DNA of 64,000 nucleotides from Candidatus Ribeiella danica (GTDB lineage: Bacteria; Chloroflexota; Chloroflexia; Chloroflexales; Roseiflexaceae): assembly GCA_016717335.1 (NCBI GenBank), contig JADKFS010000002.1:124001-188000 (forward strand), in the 5' to 3' direction. The notes below the pieces were generated by a model. That model saw only the letters and a list, made by a program, of their open reading frames with translations. It made no database searches and was not told the DNA's origin. The position numbers and the translations under genes were made by a program. Of this stretch, positions 1 to 8,295 are shown piece by piece. Position 1 is the stretch's first letter; every line of letters starts with the position of its first letter.

Positions 1-1
1 C

Positions 2-1315
2 CACGGCGGCATCCTGGCGCGCCGCGATTTGCCCGGGCACATGCGCGCCCTGGCGGAGCATCGCATCGAGCCGATCGACCTGGTGGTCGTCAACTTGTAC
101 CCGTTCGCCGCGACGATCGCGCGCGCCGGCGTTACGTACGACGAGGCGATCGAGCAGATCGATGTGGGCGGGCCGGCGATGGTTCGCGCGGCGGCCAAGA
201 ATCATCAAGACGTCCTGGTCGTCGTCGAGCCGAGCGACTACGACGTGGTGCTGGCGGCGCTGCGCGAAGAGCACGTGACACCCGAGCTGCGCCGGCGCCT
301 GGCGGCCAAGGCGTTCGCTCACACCGCCGCCTACGACGCGGCGATCGCCGGCTACCTGGCCGACGAGCCATTCCCCGAGACGCTGCCGCTGACCTTCAAG
401 AAGGCCCAGGACCTGCGCTACGGCGAGAACCCGCACCAGCAGGCCGCGCTCTACGGCGACTTCGGCCGGTTCTTCGAGCAGCTGCACGGCAAAGAGCTCT
501 CCTACATCAACATCCTCGACATCGCCGCGGTTCAGGAGCTGATCGAGGAGTTCGTGCCGGCCGAGGGTGCCGCGCTGGCGATCGTCAAGCACACCAACCC
601 GTGCGGCGTCGGCCTGGGCGCGACGCCGCTGGAGGCCTGGGAGCGCGCGTTCGCGACCGACCGCGAGGCGCCGTACGGCGGGATTATCGCGCTGAATCAG
701 GCGCTCGACCTTGCGCTGGCCCAGGCGATCGACGAGATCTTTTCGGAGATCGTGATCGCGCCGTCCTTCGACGAGCAGGCGATCGAGCTGCTGCGGCGCA
801 AGAAGAATCGCCGGCTCATCCGCGCGCTGCGCTCGGTCTCGCGCGAGGCGGCGCCGCTGCTGCACAGCGTGCCGGGCGGCGTGCTGGTCCAGCAGCCCGA
901 CCGAGCGCCGCTGAGCGAGGAGCCGCTGCAGGTCGTCACGCGGCGCGCCCCGACCGACGAGGAGCTGCGCGCGCTGCGCTTCGGCTGGCGGGTGGTCAAG
1001 CACGTCAAGTCGAACGCGATTGTCTACGCCGCGGCCGACCGCACGCTCGGCGTCGGTGCCGGCCAGATGAGCCGGGTCGACAGCTCGCGCGTGGCGATCT
1101 GGAAGGCGCAGAGCGCCGGGCTGTCCCTGGCCGGCTCGGCAGTCGCCAGCGACGCGCTGTTCCCCTTCCCCGACGGGGTCGAGGCGGCGGCGGCGGCCGG
1201 GGCCACGGCGGTGATTCAGCCGGGCGGCTCGCTGCGCGACGACGCGGTGATCGCGGCGGCCGACCGGCTTGGGATGGCGATGGTCTTTACCGGTAGGCGC
1301 CACTTCCGGCATTAA
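2..1315 (+). CDS. purH: Bifunctional AICAR transformylase / IMP cyclohydrolase, 5' end outside window
   Basis: Catalyses the last two steps of de novo purine synthesis (AICAR to FAICAR to IMP) in the cytosol. The frame is already open at base 2 and starts inside the N-terminal cyclohydrolase (MGS-like) domain: HGGILARRDLPGHMRAL is a typical PurH stretch, so the first part of the protein lies upstream. The C-terminal transformylase domain shows DLRYGENPHQQAALYG, the catalytic Lys-His of VKHTNPCGVG, the KSNAIVYA segment, GAGQMSRVDS and the final SDALFPFPDGVE / IQPGGSLRD motifs. 437 residues are visible and the end is natural (TAA). hisIE follows after a heptamer-repeat spacer. Identification is secure. 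Confidence 0.97.
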   Translation, partial: HGGILARRDLPGHMRALAEHRIEPIDLVVVNLYPFAATIARAGVTYDEAIEQIDVGGPAMVRAAAKNHQDVLVVVEPSDYDVVLAALREEHVTPELRRRLAAKAFAHTAAYDAAIAGYLADEPFPETLPLTFKKAQDLRYGENPHQQAALYGDFGRFFEQLHGKELSYINILDIAAVQELIEEFVPAEGAALAIVKHTNPCGVGLGATPLEAWERAFATDREAPYGGIIALNQALDLALAQAIDEIFSEIVIAPSFDEQAIELLRRKKNRRLIRALRSVSREAAPLLHSVPGGVLVQQPDRAPLSEEPLQVVTRRAPTDEELRALRFGWRVVKHVKSNAIVYAAADRTLGVGAGQMSRVDSSRVAIWKAQSAGLSLAGSAVASDALFPFPDGVEAAAAAGATAVIQPGGSLRDDAVIAAADRLGMAMVFTGRRHFRH

Positions 1316-1318
1316 GTT

Positions 1319-1370
1319 CCGAGTATTGAGTTCTGAGTTTTGAGTAGGCTCAGCACTCACTCAAAACGCA
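1319..1370. repeat. Two-armed heptamer array (TGAGTTY type)
   Basis: Degenerate 7-bp units (TTGAGTT, CTGAGTT, TTGAGTA) are followed by their approximate reverse complement (CACTCAC, TCAAAAC). The purH-hisIE spacer can therefore fold into an imperfect hairpin. The same unit family recurs at 37466-37540. Confidence 0.7.
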
Positions 1371-1394
1371 ACATTCAAACCTCAGGAGCAACTC

Positions 1395-2003
1395 GTGCAA
1401 TTTGATGAAAATGGGCTGATCCCGGCAATCGTACAGCACGCGCGCAGCGGCGAGGTGCTGATGCTGGGCTATATGAACGAGGAGGCCCTGCGCCGAACCG
1501 TGGAGACCGGGCTGGTGACCTTCTGGAGCCGCAGCCGCAGGGCGCTGTGGCAGAAGGGGGGGTCGTCGGGCAATGTGCTGCGGCTGGCCGAGATCCGGCA
1601 GGACTGCGACGGCGACGCGCTGCTGGTGCTGGCCGAGCCGGCCGGGCCGACCTGCCACACCGGCCAGCCGAGTTGCTTCCACGCGGCGCTCGACGGCGCC
1701 CCGGCCGAGGCGCGCGTGCCGCCCAGCAGCATTCTGACGCAGCTGAGCGACCTGATCGCGCAGCGCGCGGCCGAGCGGCCCGAAGGCTCGTACACCGTGA
1801 AGCTGCTCGACGGCGGCGTCGATCGGATCGGCAAAAAGATTGGCGAGGAGGCGGCCGAGGTGATCATCGCCGCGAAGAACAACGCGCCGGCCGAGCTGAG
1901 CTGGGAGCTGGCCGATCTGCTCTATCACAGCCTGGTGCTGCTGGCACAGCAGGGGCTGCCGCTCGAGTCCGTCTGGGCCGAGCTGCGGCGACGGCATAGC
2001 TGA
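1395..2003 (+). CDS. hisIE: Bifunctional phosphoribosyl-AMP cyclohydrolase / phosphoribosyl-ATP pyrophosphatase (HisIE)
   Basis: Steps 2 and 3 of histidine biosynthesis in one protein. Residues about 1-105 are the HisI cyclohydrolase: FWSRSRRALWQKG, the metal-binding Asp cluster in QDCDGDALLV and the Cys/His site TCHTGQPSCF. Residues about 112-202 are the HisE pyrophosphohydrolase with the MazG-type motif KIGEEAAEVIIAAKN and ELADLLYH. It starts with GTG; AGGAG at 1384-1388, six bases upstream, fixes this start. 202 residues is normal for the fused form. Only 8 bp separate it from the downstream sensor kinase. Confidence 0.95.
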   Translation: MQFDENGLIPAIVQHARSGEVLMLGYMNEEALRRTVETGLVTFWSRSRRALWQKGGSSGNVLRLAEIRQDCDGDALLVLAEPAGPTCHTGQPSCFHAALDGAPAEARVPPSSILTQLSDLIAQRAAERPEGSYTVKLLDGGVDRIGKKIGEEAAEVIIAAKNNAPAELSWELADLLYHSLVLLAQQGLPLESVWAELRRRHS

Positions 2004-2011
2004 AGGCAAGG

Positions 2012-4429
2012 GTGCCTATGGAGACGCAGGCGGGGGCGATTCTGGTCGTCGACGGCGCCATGGACGCTGATGTGTCCTACGGCCAGACGCTGGGCGAACT
2101 GGGCTTCGCCGTGGAGATCTGCGGCCAGGGCGCGCGGGCCGACCTGGAGCTGGCGCGCCAGAGCTTCGATCTCGTCCTGCTCGACCCATGCCTGCCGGGC
2201 GTCGACGCGCTGCAGTTGCTCATGCAAGCCAACCAGCAGCCCGCGCCGCCGGCGATCGTGGTGGTGGGCGATGGCGTGGCGGATAGGCCGGAGCGCGACG
2301 ACGCCCCACCGGCCGGGCGCGGTCTGCTGCTCAAGCCATTCTCGCCCGACCAGCTGCGCCGCGCGGTCGATCTGGCCCTGCGCGAGCGCCGCGCCGCGTC
2401 TGCGCAATCCCCGGCGATCGGCATCGATCTCCCCAGGCTGTATGAGCAGATCGCCGTTGTCGTGCTGGCGCTGTGCCAGGCCGACCGGGTCTCGCTCATG
2501 CGCTGGAGCGACGGCGGCGAGCGGCTGACGGTCGTGGCGTCGGCGGGCACCCCATTCACGACCCCCGGCGACACCTCCGCGCCGCTGCACGACAGCGTCT
2601 CGGGCTGGGTGCTCCGGCACACGGCGCCGCTGCGGCTTGGCCCGGACAGCGCGCCGCCGATCGATCTGCAGGGGGTCTGGCGCAGCGAGACATTCCGCTC
2701 GAGCTTGGGCGCGCCCCTGATCGTCCGCGGGCACGCCCTGGGCGTGCTGGTGGCGGCGCGCAGCCATGGGCGCGCGCCCTTCTCGGCGCATGAGCTCGAT
2801 CTGCTGAGCGAGGTCGCTGGCCACGCCGCGCTGGTCGTCGAGAGCGCCCTGCGGCAAAGCCAGGCTCAGCGCCGCGCGTATGCGCAGGCCAGGCTCAGCG
2901 AGCTGGGCGCGGCGCTTATGACGACGCTCGACAGCGCCGAGGCGCTGCAGATTACCGCCGCGCAGCTATCGCTGGCGTTGCCGGCCGCCTGCGGCTACCT
3001 CATTTACCAGGGCGCCGGGCCATGGTTCGACGGCGTGCTGCCGCTGGGCGACCTGCGCGCCGAGCCGCCCAGCCCGGACGAGCTGCGCGAGGCGCCGGGG
3101 CTGGCCCGGCGGGTGCTCGCCGACGGCATCGCGCGGCGGATCGACATCGCCGCGCTAGCGCACGAGCTGGCCCCCTGGGAGCAGCGCCTGGCCGAAGCGG
3201 AAGATCAGACGCTGCTGTGTGTCGCGCTGAAGACGGATCGGGCCGTGTATGGCGCGATCGAGCTGGTGGGCCGGCAGGGTCTGCTCGGCGACGAGGAGCT
3301 GCAGTTCGTGAGCGCGGCGGCGGGGCTGGCCGCGCTGGCGCTCGAGCACGCACAGACCCACGCGCTGGCGGCGCGCTACGAGGTGCTGTTTCAGCACGCG
3401 GGCGACGCGATCTTTCTGATCGACAGCGCGACTGCGGCGATCGTGGCGGCGAATCCGGCCGCCGAGCAGATGAGCGGCTACAGCCTGGCCGAGCTGAGCT
3501 TGCTGGCACCATCGCGCCTGATCGCGCCCGGCACGCCCGGCCGCCCGACCACCATTGCCGACGTGCTCTCGGGCGAGGTGGCCGAGCACGAGGGCTTCCT
3601 CCGCACGCGCGGCGGCTACAGCGTCCCGGTCTCAATCGGTGTCAATACACTGGCCCTCGACAGCGGGCGGCACCTGCTGATCACCATGCGCAGCACGAGC
3701 GAGCAGCAGCGACAGGCCCAGCGGCTGGCCCAGAGCGAAAAGCTCGCCGGCATGGCACGCCTGACTGCCTCGATCGCACACGAGATCAACAACCCGCTGC
3801 AGGCGCTGCACAACACGCTGCACCTGCTGGTGAACCGCACGTTCTCCGAGGAGAAGCGCGAGCAGCTGCTACACATGGCGCAGCTGGAGGTCGATCGGCT
3901 GACGACGGTCGTCCGGCGGATGCTGGAGCTGCACCGGCCGACGCACGAGGACATGCGCCCGGTGTCGATCCACGGGCTGCTTGAGAGCGCGCTGGCGGGC
4001 GCGGCGCCCCAGTTGCTGCAGCACCAGGTGTTGATCGAGCGCGACTGGGCCGAGCAGCTACCGTGGGTACTGGGGATCGGTGGGCATCTGAAGCAGGTCT
4101 TTCGCGATCTGGCGGCAAACGCCGTCGACGCGATGCCGAACGGCGGCCGGCTGATGATCCGGACGCGGCTGGAGGATGCGGCGAACGATGGCGCCCCGCC
4201 GCGCGTGGTGGTCGAGTTCAGCGACAACGGGCCGGGGCTCTCCGCTAGCGAGGCGACTCTGGTCTTCGAGCCGTTCTACAGCACCAAGCGCACGAACACC
4301 GGGCTGGGGCTGGCGATTAGCTACAGCATCGTCGAGCGCCACGGCGGGACGATCTCGGTGAGCAGCAGCAGCGGCGGGACGACCTTCCGCGTGCTGCTGC
4401 CGGCCGCGCTGCTGGCGGCGCAGCGCTAA
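2012..4429 (+). CDS. Multi-domain sensor histidine kinase with N-terminal receiver-like domain
   Basis: Cytoplasmic hybrid kinase with no membrane segment. A receiver-like domain comes first (about 8-120): phospho-acceptor Asp58 in LLDPCLPG and Lys108 in LLLKPF are present, but the usual acidic pair is reduced to a single Asp (VVDG). Then two GAF-like regions (about 145-285 and 295-450), a PAS domain (about 457-570; AAIVAANPAAEQMSGYS), a HisKA domain with His590 in SIAHEINNPLQ, and a HATPase with N-box NAVDAM, G1 DNGPGLS, FEPFYSTK and G2 TGLGLAISYS. GTG at 2012 is five bases after GAAGG; ATG at 2018 is an alternative. No partner regulator lies nearby and the signal is unknown. Confidence 0.9.
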   Translation: MPMETQAGAILVVDGAMDADVSYGQTLGELGFAVEICGQGARADLELARQSFDLVLLDPCLPGVDALQLLMQANQQPAPPAIVVVGDGVADRPERDDAPPAGRGLLLKPFSPDQLRRAVDLALRERRAASAQSPAIGIDLPRLYEQIAVVVLALCQADRVSLMRWSDGGERLTVVASAGTPFTTPGDTSAPLHDSVSGWVLRHTAPLRLGPDSAPPIDLQGVWRSETFRSSLGAPLIVRGHALGVLVAARSHGRAPFSAHELDLLSEVAGHAALVVESALRQSQAQRRAYAQARLSELGAALMTTLDSAEALQITAAQLSLALPAACGYLIYQGAGPWFDGVLPLGDLRAEPPSPDELREAPGLARRVLADGIARRIDIAALAHELAPWEQRLAEAEDQTLLCVALKTDRAVYGAIELVGRQGLLGDEELQFVSAAAGLAALALEHAQTHALAARYEVLFQHAGDAIFLIDSATAAIVAANPAAEQMSGYSLAELSLLAPSRLIAPGTPGRPTTIADVLSGEVAEHEGFLRTRGGYSVPVSIGVNTLALDSGRHLLITMRSTSEQQRQAQRLAQSEKLAGMARLTASIAHEINNPLQALHNTLHLLVNRTFSEEKREQLLHMAQLEVDRLTTVVRRMLELHRPTHEDMRPVSIHGLLESALAGAAPQLLQHQVLIERDWAEQLPWVLGIGGHLKQVFRDLAANAVDAMPNGGRLMIRTRLEDAANDGAPPRVVVEFSDNGPGLSASEATLVFEPFYSTKRTNTGLGLAISYSIVERHGGTISVSSSSGGTTFRVLLPAALLAAQR

Positions 4430-4431
4430 CG

Positions 4432-4734
4432 CTATTTCCGGCGAATGAGCGCCGGCCACTGCCGCAGCCCGTCGCTCAGCACCCTGAGCAGCAGCAGCAG
4501 TAGGCCCGACCCGACCACCGCCCAGATCAGGCTGAACTCGACCGTCCCCACACCGATCGGGAACAGCAGCGGGATCGGGAACACGCCGCCGATCAGCGCC
4601 CCGAGGTAGGCCCCAATAACCCCGACGATGATCGACACGAGCAGGTTGCCGGGGCTGAAGGCGACGATCCACTGAGCGATCGCGCCGCAGATGCCGGCGA
4701 TGACCAGCAGCATGAGTACCTGGAGCAGATCCAC
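4432..4734 (-). CDS. Small membrane protein, YeaQ/GlsB (transglycosylase-associated) type
   Basis: 100 residues with three hydrophobic segments and the glycine-rich pattern SPGNLLVSIIVGVIGAYLG that typifies the GlsB/YeaQ/YmgE family, whose molecular role is poorly defined (stress-induced small inner-membrane proteins). GTG start; AGGAG six bases upstream decides it. A sister gene of the same family lies at 5232-5546, separated by another four-helix membrane protein. All genes from here to 7709 are on the minus strand. Confidence 0.75.
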   Translation of the reverse strand: MDLLQVLMLLVIAGICGAIAQWIVAFSPGNLLVSIIVGVIGAYLGALIGGVFPIPLLFPIGVGTVEFSLIWAVVGSGLLLLLLRVLSDGLRQWPALIRRK

Positions 4735-4794
4735 CCATTTCTCCTTTCACGGCAGCACATACGTGTAGGTGGCGTCGCCAGGCCAGCTCTGTCC

Positions 4795-5169
4795 TCAGGC
4801 CAACCCGGTCACTCGAACGATCCCGCTCACGATCAAGAGCTGGACGAAGGCCAGCAGCCCGATCGCGCTCGCGATCGGCACCGTCTTCTTCCCGATCGCG
4901 AAGCCCGCCAGCGCGACACTCATGGGGATGAGCGCGGCGTCGACGATCGCCAGCCAGACGTTCGGGCTGGCGAACTGGGACGAGCCGGGGAAGCCGATCA
5001 CGCCCAGAAGCCAGAGCACCTGCAGCACGACCAGCGCCAGCACCGCGAACGACAGCGGCCGCGTGACGACCCCCCAGGTCCGGATGACCTCGACGATACT
5101 CAGAACCAGCGTAATCAGCGTCAGAATAGTGACGATATTCAGATCGAGACGCAGCGATCCAATTTGCAT
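4795..5169 (-). CDS. Hypothetical four-helix membrane protein
   Basis: 124 residues, almost entirely hydrophobic, with four predicted membrane segments (about 12-30, 37-60, 68-92, 100-120) and a short cationic loop (IGKKT). I recognise no family. A GAAGGAG box lies about nine bases before the ATG. It sits between two YeaQ/GlsB-like genes and so is probably part of the same membrane-protein cluster. No catalytic motif is visible. Confidence 0.65.
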   Translation of the reverse strand: MQIGSLRLDLNIVTILTLITLVLSIVEVIRTWGVVTRPLSFAVLALVVLQVLWLLGVIGFPGSSQFASPNVWLAIVDAALIPMSVALAGFAIGKKTVPIASAIGLLAFVQLLIVSGIVRVTGLA

Positions 5170-5231
5170 CGCTCTCGCTCCTTCTCACTGTAACGCAGCT
5201 TGCGCTCGGCGTCAATCGGCCGCGGCGCCGC

Positions 5232-5546
5232 TCACCGATACGATCTGCGCCGCCAGTAGCGCGAGCGGCCCACGCGGCGCGGGCCGCGCAGCAGGCTCAG
5301 CACCGCCACCAGCACGACCGAGCCCAGCACCGCCCAGACGATCTCGATCGTCTGCGAGCCGACGCGGATGGGCAGGATCGCCGGCAGCCCAAGCCGGTGC
5401 GCCAGCCACGTCCCGAGAAACGCCCCGATCACGCCGATGATCACCGACACGAGAAAGCCGCCGGGCGTGAAGCCAACCAGGGACTCGGCGATCACGCCGG
5501 CAATGCCGGCGATGATCAGGAGAACCAGCAGCTCAAGTAATGACAT
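5232..5546 (-). CDS. Small membrane protein, YeaQ/GlsB (transglycosylase-associated) type
   Basis: 104 residues, paralogous to the protein encoded at 4432-4734: TPGGFLVSVIIGVIGAFLGTWLA matches the family core, followed by a third membrane segment and a strongly basic tail (RRVGRSRYWRRRSYR). AGGAGG seven bases before the ATG. Two paralogues within 1 kb suggest a local duplication with an unrelated membrane gene between them. Molecular function is undefined. Confidence 0.75.
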   Translation of the reverse strand: MSLLELLVLLIIAGIAGVIAESLVGFTPGGFLVSVIIGVIGAFLGTWLAHRLGLPAILPIRVGSQTIEIVWAVLGSVVLVAVLSLLRGPRRVGRSRYWRRRSYR

Positions 5547-5580
5547 ATGGGTTCCTCCTTTGTCTTTTCTGCCTCGATCG

Positions 5581-6045
5581 CTAGCGATCGCGCGGGTCGT
5601 CCATATCGATGATGGTCGGCCGTCGGCGCGGCAGCGGGCGCGCCAGGCGCTCGTCCCAGTCGTCGCGATCGTCGCGCCAGATCGGCTCGCCGAGGTTCAG
5701 CAGCCGCGCGGCAAACCAGCTGACGGTAAAGGTCGGGATGATGTTGGTGATCGGGATCAGCGCCTCGATCACGGCCTTGTTGCGCAGGTTCGGCAGGCCC
5801 ATGCGATCGAGCGCGATCCAGATGATCGGGGCGGAGAAAATGTCGAGGCCGAAATCGAGCAGGTCGAGCACGATCACCAGCGCCAGCGGGATGTGCCGCA
5901 TGGTGGTGAAGAAGTCGGCGTCGCGCGGGATGTGGAGGCGCCGGATGCGGCGCGCCAGCACGAACAGGCCGATCAGCGCGACGACGACACACGCGCCCAT
6001 CGCGAGCAAGAGGATTGTCAGGACATTGCGGAACGTCTCATCCAT
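5581..6045 (-). CDS. Hypothetical membrane protein with acidic/basic tail
   Basis: 154 residues beginning MDETFRNVL. GGAGGT at 6053-6058, seven bases upstream, selects this ATG over one five codons earlier. One N-terminal membrane helix (about 5-30), a basic stretch (RRIRRLHIPR), then two or three further hydrophobic segments and a charged soluble tail ending in DMDDPRDR. No family recognised. It lies between small membrane-protein genes of the same strand. Confidence 0.65.
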   Translation of the reverse strand: MDETFRNVLTILLLAMGACVVVALIGLFVLARRIRRLHIPRDADFFTTMRHIPLALVIVLDLLDFGLDIFSAPIIWIALDRMGLPNLRNKAVIEALIPITNIIPTFTVSWFAARLLNLGEPIWRDDRDDWDERLARPLPRRRPTIIDMDDPRDR

Positions 6046-6066
6046 CTGTGATACCTCCACCGCCGG

Positions 6067-6366
6067 TCATCGCTTACCCCGTGCGCGCGCCCGCCGCGCT
6101 AGCCCGATGATCAGTCCCACACACAGGATAAGCAGGAAGAGTGCCAGCGTGGAGAGCTCGAGCGTCGCGCCGAAGCGCGGTTGACTGGCGTCGAGGAATG
6201 CCAGGGCCTGCACCGGCGCGGTGATCAGGTAGAGCGCGGCGACCACCGGGTGATCGGGCCGCGCGGCGAACAGGCGCAGCACCAGCCGGGACAGCAGCAG
6301 CGCCTCCACTGCGCCGAGGGCGTAGGCCAGCACAACGAAGAGTGTAGAGCGTCGCGTGTTGAACAT
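6067..6366 (-). CDS. YggT-like membrane protein
   Basis: About 99 residues: N-terminal helix (LFVVLAYALGAVEALLLSRL), an internal segment with the YggT-like pattern ALYLITAPVQALAF, and a C-terminal helix followed by a basic tail. YggT-family proteins are small envelope proteins of unclear function, linked to osmotic stress or cell-division loci in other bacteria. I chose the ATG at 6366; an extended frame 15 codons upstream lacks a ribosome site and hydrophobic character. The GGAG before the chosen start is very close, so the start is uncertain. Confidence 0.65.
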   Translation of the reverse strand: MFNTRRSTLFVVLAYALGAVEALLLSRLVLRLFAARPDHPVVAALYLITAPVQALAFLDASQPRFGATLELSTLALFLLILCVGLIIGLARRARARGKR

Positions 6367-6471
6367 GTCTCCATGATAGCACGTTCTCGCTCCGATGCTC
6401 CAGCGCTCCACCCACCGGGTCTACACCGTGCTGCAGGTATGCTGCGAGTGAACACTGCCCCCTACCAAGAA

Positions 6472-6513
6472 CCCCCTCTCCCGTGGTGATGGGAGAGGGG
6501 GCAGGGGGCAGGG
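6472..6513. repeat. Single-arm palindrome of the CCCCCTCTCCC family
   Basis: CCCCCTCTCCC / GGGAGAGGGGG hairpin with an eight-base loop, followed by CAGGGGGCAGGG. This is one arm of the composite palindromic element that recurs throughout the window. It lies downstream of the SPFH gene, so it could also act as a terminator there. Confidence 0.7.
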
Positions 6514-6553
6514 CAAGCACACACCCGACTATGTCGCTGCACTGAAAGCGTCG

Positions 6554-7513
6554 TTAGCGGCCGCTGGTGCCGCTAATGATGCTGGTCGCGTCGATCAGCG
6601 GAGTGGCGCCACTGCCGCTGAACACCGGCAGCTTGCCATCCCAGCGCTGGAGCTGCTGGTAGCGGATCAGCTCAGACGTCAGGCTCTGCGAGAGCAGCTT
6701 GTTCGCCTCGGCCTGGGCCTTGGCGCGGATCGTCGTCGCGTCGGCCTCGCCCTGGGCCTGCGCGCGCAGCGCGTTGGCCTCGCCCTCGGCCTGGACCTTA
6801 TCCTGCTCGGCCTTGATCTTGGCCTGGTTGAGCGAGTACTGCTGCTGCTCGGCCGCCTGCTGCGCGGTGATCTTGGCGTCGAGCGCCTTCTGCAGGTTCT
6901 CCGGCAGGTGCCAGCCGCGCAAGTTCAGCGACTCGAACTTGACATACTTGTCCGCAAACCGTCGCCCAAGCTCAGCCGAGATCTTCTGGGTGTACTCGAC
7001 GCGCTTCTCGCCGAAGATCTCCTCCCAGCCGTACTGCGAGGCGACGTCGTTGAGCACCGAGCGCGTGACCTGGCGCACTAGGTTGTCCTCGATCCGCTCG
7101 ATCGGCGCGCCGGCCCAGGTCTGGTAGAGATTGGCCGCCTGGGCGCGGTCGACCGAGTACTGCACGCTGACGTCGGCGAACATCGTCTGGCCCTCGCGGG
7201 TGCCGACCTTGACGCTGTCGTCGCCCGACACCACGCCCTCGGCGCTTTGCTGCACCATCACCAGCGTCTGCACGCTCACCGGGTAGCGCGTGATGCTCTC
7301 GGTCAGCGGGTTGATGAAGACCCAGCCGGGGTCGAGCGTGTTGGTGACCTTGTGGCTGGCCTTGTCGAACACGATCCCGACGAACCCCGGGTCGATCGTG
7401 CGCCATGTCGTGAAGAGCAGTCCGAGCCCGCCGATCGCGAGCAGCGCGATGACGATCAGCGTGCCCAGGCGTGCAACGGCGCGATTCGGGGCGGCGTTAG
7501 TGGCGCGTGCCAT
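6554..7513 (-). CDS. SPFH/prohibitin-family membrane-anchored protein
   Basis: 319 residues. One N-terminal membrane helix (about 16-36) is followed by the SPFH (prohibitin/HflK-HflC-like) domain (about 40-220, with DPGFVGIVFDKASHKV and FADVSVQYSVD). Then comes an Ala/Glu/Gln-rich coiled coil (AEQDKVQAEGEANALRAQA) typical of prohibitin and flotillin oligomerisation. Such proteins form membrane rings that organise microdomains or hold proteases. AGGAG lies eight bases before the ATG. The upstream 70-residue gene overlaps its start by 17 bp, so the two are probably translated together. Confidence 0.85.
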   Translation of the reverse strand: MARATNAAPNRAVARLGTLIVIALLAIGGLGLLFTTWRTIDPGFVGIVFDKASHKVTNTLDPGWVFINPLTESITRYPVSVQTLVMVQQSAEGVVSGDDSVKVGTREGQTMFADVSVQYSVDRAQAANLYQTWAGAPIERIEDNLVRQVTRSVLNDVASQYGWEEIFGEKRVEYTQKISAELGRRFADKYVKFESLNLRGWHLPENLQKALDAKITAQQAAEQQQYSLNQAKIKAEQDKVQAEGEANALRAQAQGEADATTIRAKAQAEANKLLSQSLTSELIRYQQLQRWDGKLPVFSGSGATPLIDATSIISGTSGR

Positions 7514-7709
7514 TGGTGTGCTCCTTTGTATTGTTCGGATAGGACATATCCTGATCGGATTCGTTCAGCGCCTGGTCTGCCGCCTGGTCGACCTCGCGGC
7601 CGAGCCGGCTGAACCAGCGGATGATGCTCGGGGCGACGATCAGGCCGATCTGCCAGAGCACGACGACGAGTATGATCGCCACGACGAGTTCCAAGAGCGT
7701 CGGACTCAT
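7497..7709 (-). CDS. Small single-helix membrane protein coupled to the SPFH gene
   Basis: 70 residues (MSPTLLELVV...) with one membrane segment (about 6-28) and a hydrophilic acidic tail with amphipathic character (REVDQAADQALNESDQD). AGGAGG lies four bases before the ATG. The 3' end overlaps the SPFH start by 17 bp, which suggests translational coupling and perhaps an accessory role, but no family is recognised. Confidence 0.65.
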   Translation of the reverse strand: MSPTLLELVVAIILVVVLWQIGLIVAPSIIRWFSRLGREVDQAADQALNESDQDMSYPNNTKEHTNGTRH

Positions 7710-7857
7710 ACGGCCTCCTGTGACCACAGGCGGGATTGCCTGTGTGCCATGATGATCTACGCACGCAGCGTCAGGGAGTTGCAACAATACCGCATTGTAC
7801 TACTATTCCGATACGGGTGTTATTTCGCCGGGTGTGACGTAACGTCTTGCACTTCCG

Positions 7858-8049
7858 CCCTCACCCCCTGCTTTCGGGGTTGGTTTTGTTTGTGGCGTGG
7901 TGCTGCGCCAGATCACCCCACCCCCTGTCCCCCGCCCCCCAGGGGCGGGGGAAACAACAGCTGGTCACGGGGTTGCGGCTCCGCCGCAACCCCGTGACCA
8001 GCCAACAATCCCCCCTCTCTCGGTGGGAGAGGGGGGTAGGGGGTGAGGG
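7858..8049. repeat. Composite palindromic element, complete copy
   Basis: Outer arms are CCCTCACCCCCTG and its near reverse complement TAGGGGGTGAGGG. Inside are two hairpins (CCCCCGCC... and CCCCCCTCTC...), and at 7961-8001 a near-perfect 18-bp-stem central palindrome (CTGGTCACGGGGTTGCGG). It fills most of the 590-bp space between the divergent SPFH and ArsA-like operons, so it is not simply a terminator. No open frame with coding character was seen here. Confidence 0.8.
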
Positions 8050-8093
8050 CAATGGCGTCCAGATGCCATCGGGGAAAAACCTATCCTCAAAAG

Positions 8094-8160
8094 CTCACCC
8101 CCTGCCCCCGCTCCCCCAAGGGAGCGGGGGCGAGCGGAGATTCTTCGCATAAGCCCTGGC
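8094..8160. repeat. Further palindrome arm with a MITE-like terminal motif
   Basis: CCCCCGCTCCC / GGGAGCGGGGG hairpin of the same family, ending in GCATAAGCCCT (8148-8158). That end resembles, in reverse complement, the AGGGCTTACGCA terminus of the element at 48763-48949. Confidence 0.6.
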
Positions 8161-8173
8161 TACCGGATCGGGT

Positions 8174-8203
8174 TTGACAGGGGGGATGCGCAACCTTTAC
8201 AAT
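8174..8203 (+). promoter_or_regulatory. Sigma-70-type promoter for the ArsA-like gene
   Basis: TTGACA at 8174-8179, an 18-bp spacer and TACAAT at 8198-8203. Predicted start near 8210 gives a leader of about 86 bases to the ATG at 8296. One of the best matches to consensus in the window. Confidence 0.7.
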
Positions 8204-8295
8204 GCTGCAAGCGTACTTTGTATGCATATCGATGCCCGCGCAGGCCGCGGGCCGGCAGGAATGACGTTCGCGCAAGCGCACATAGAGGAATACAC

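Noticed and set aside
2012..4429. Reading the sensor kinase as a phytochrome
   Set aside because: Two GAF-like regions are present but no chromophore-binding Cys in a PHY context and no PHY domain is visible.
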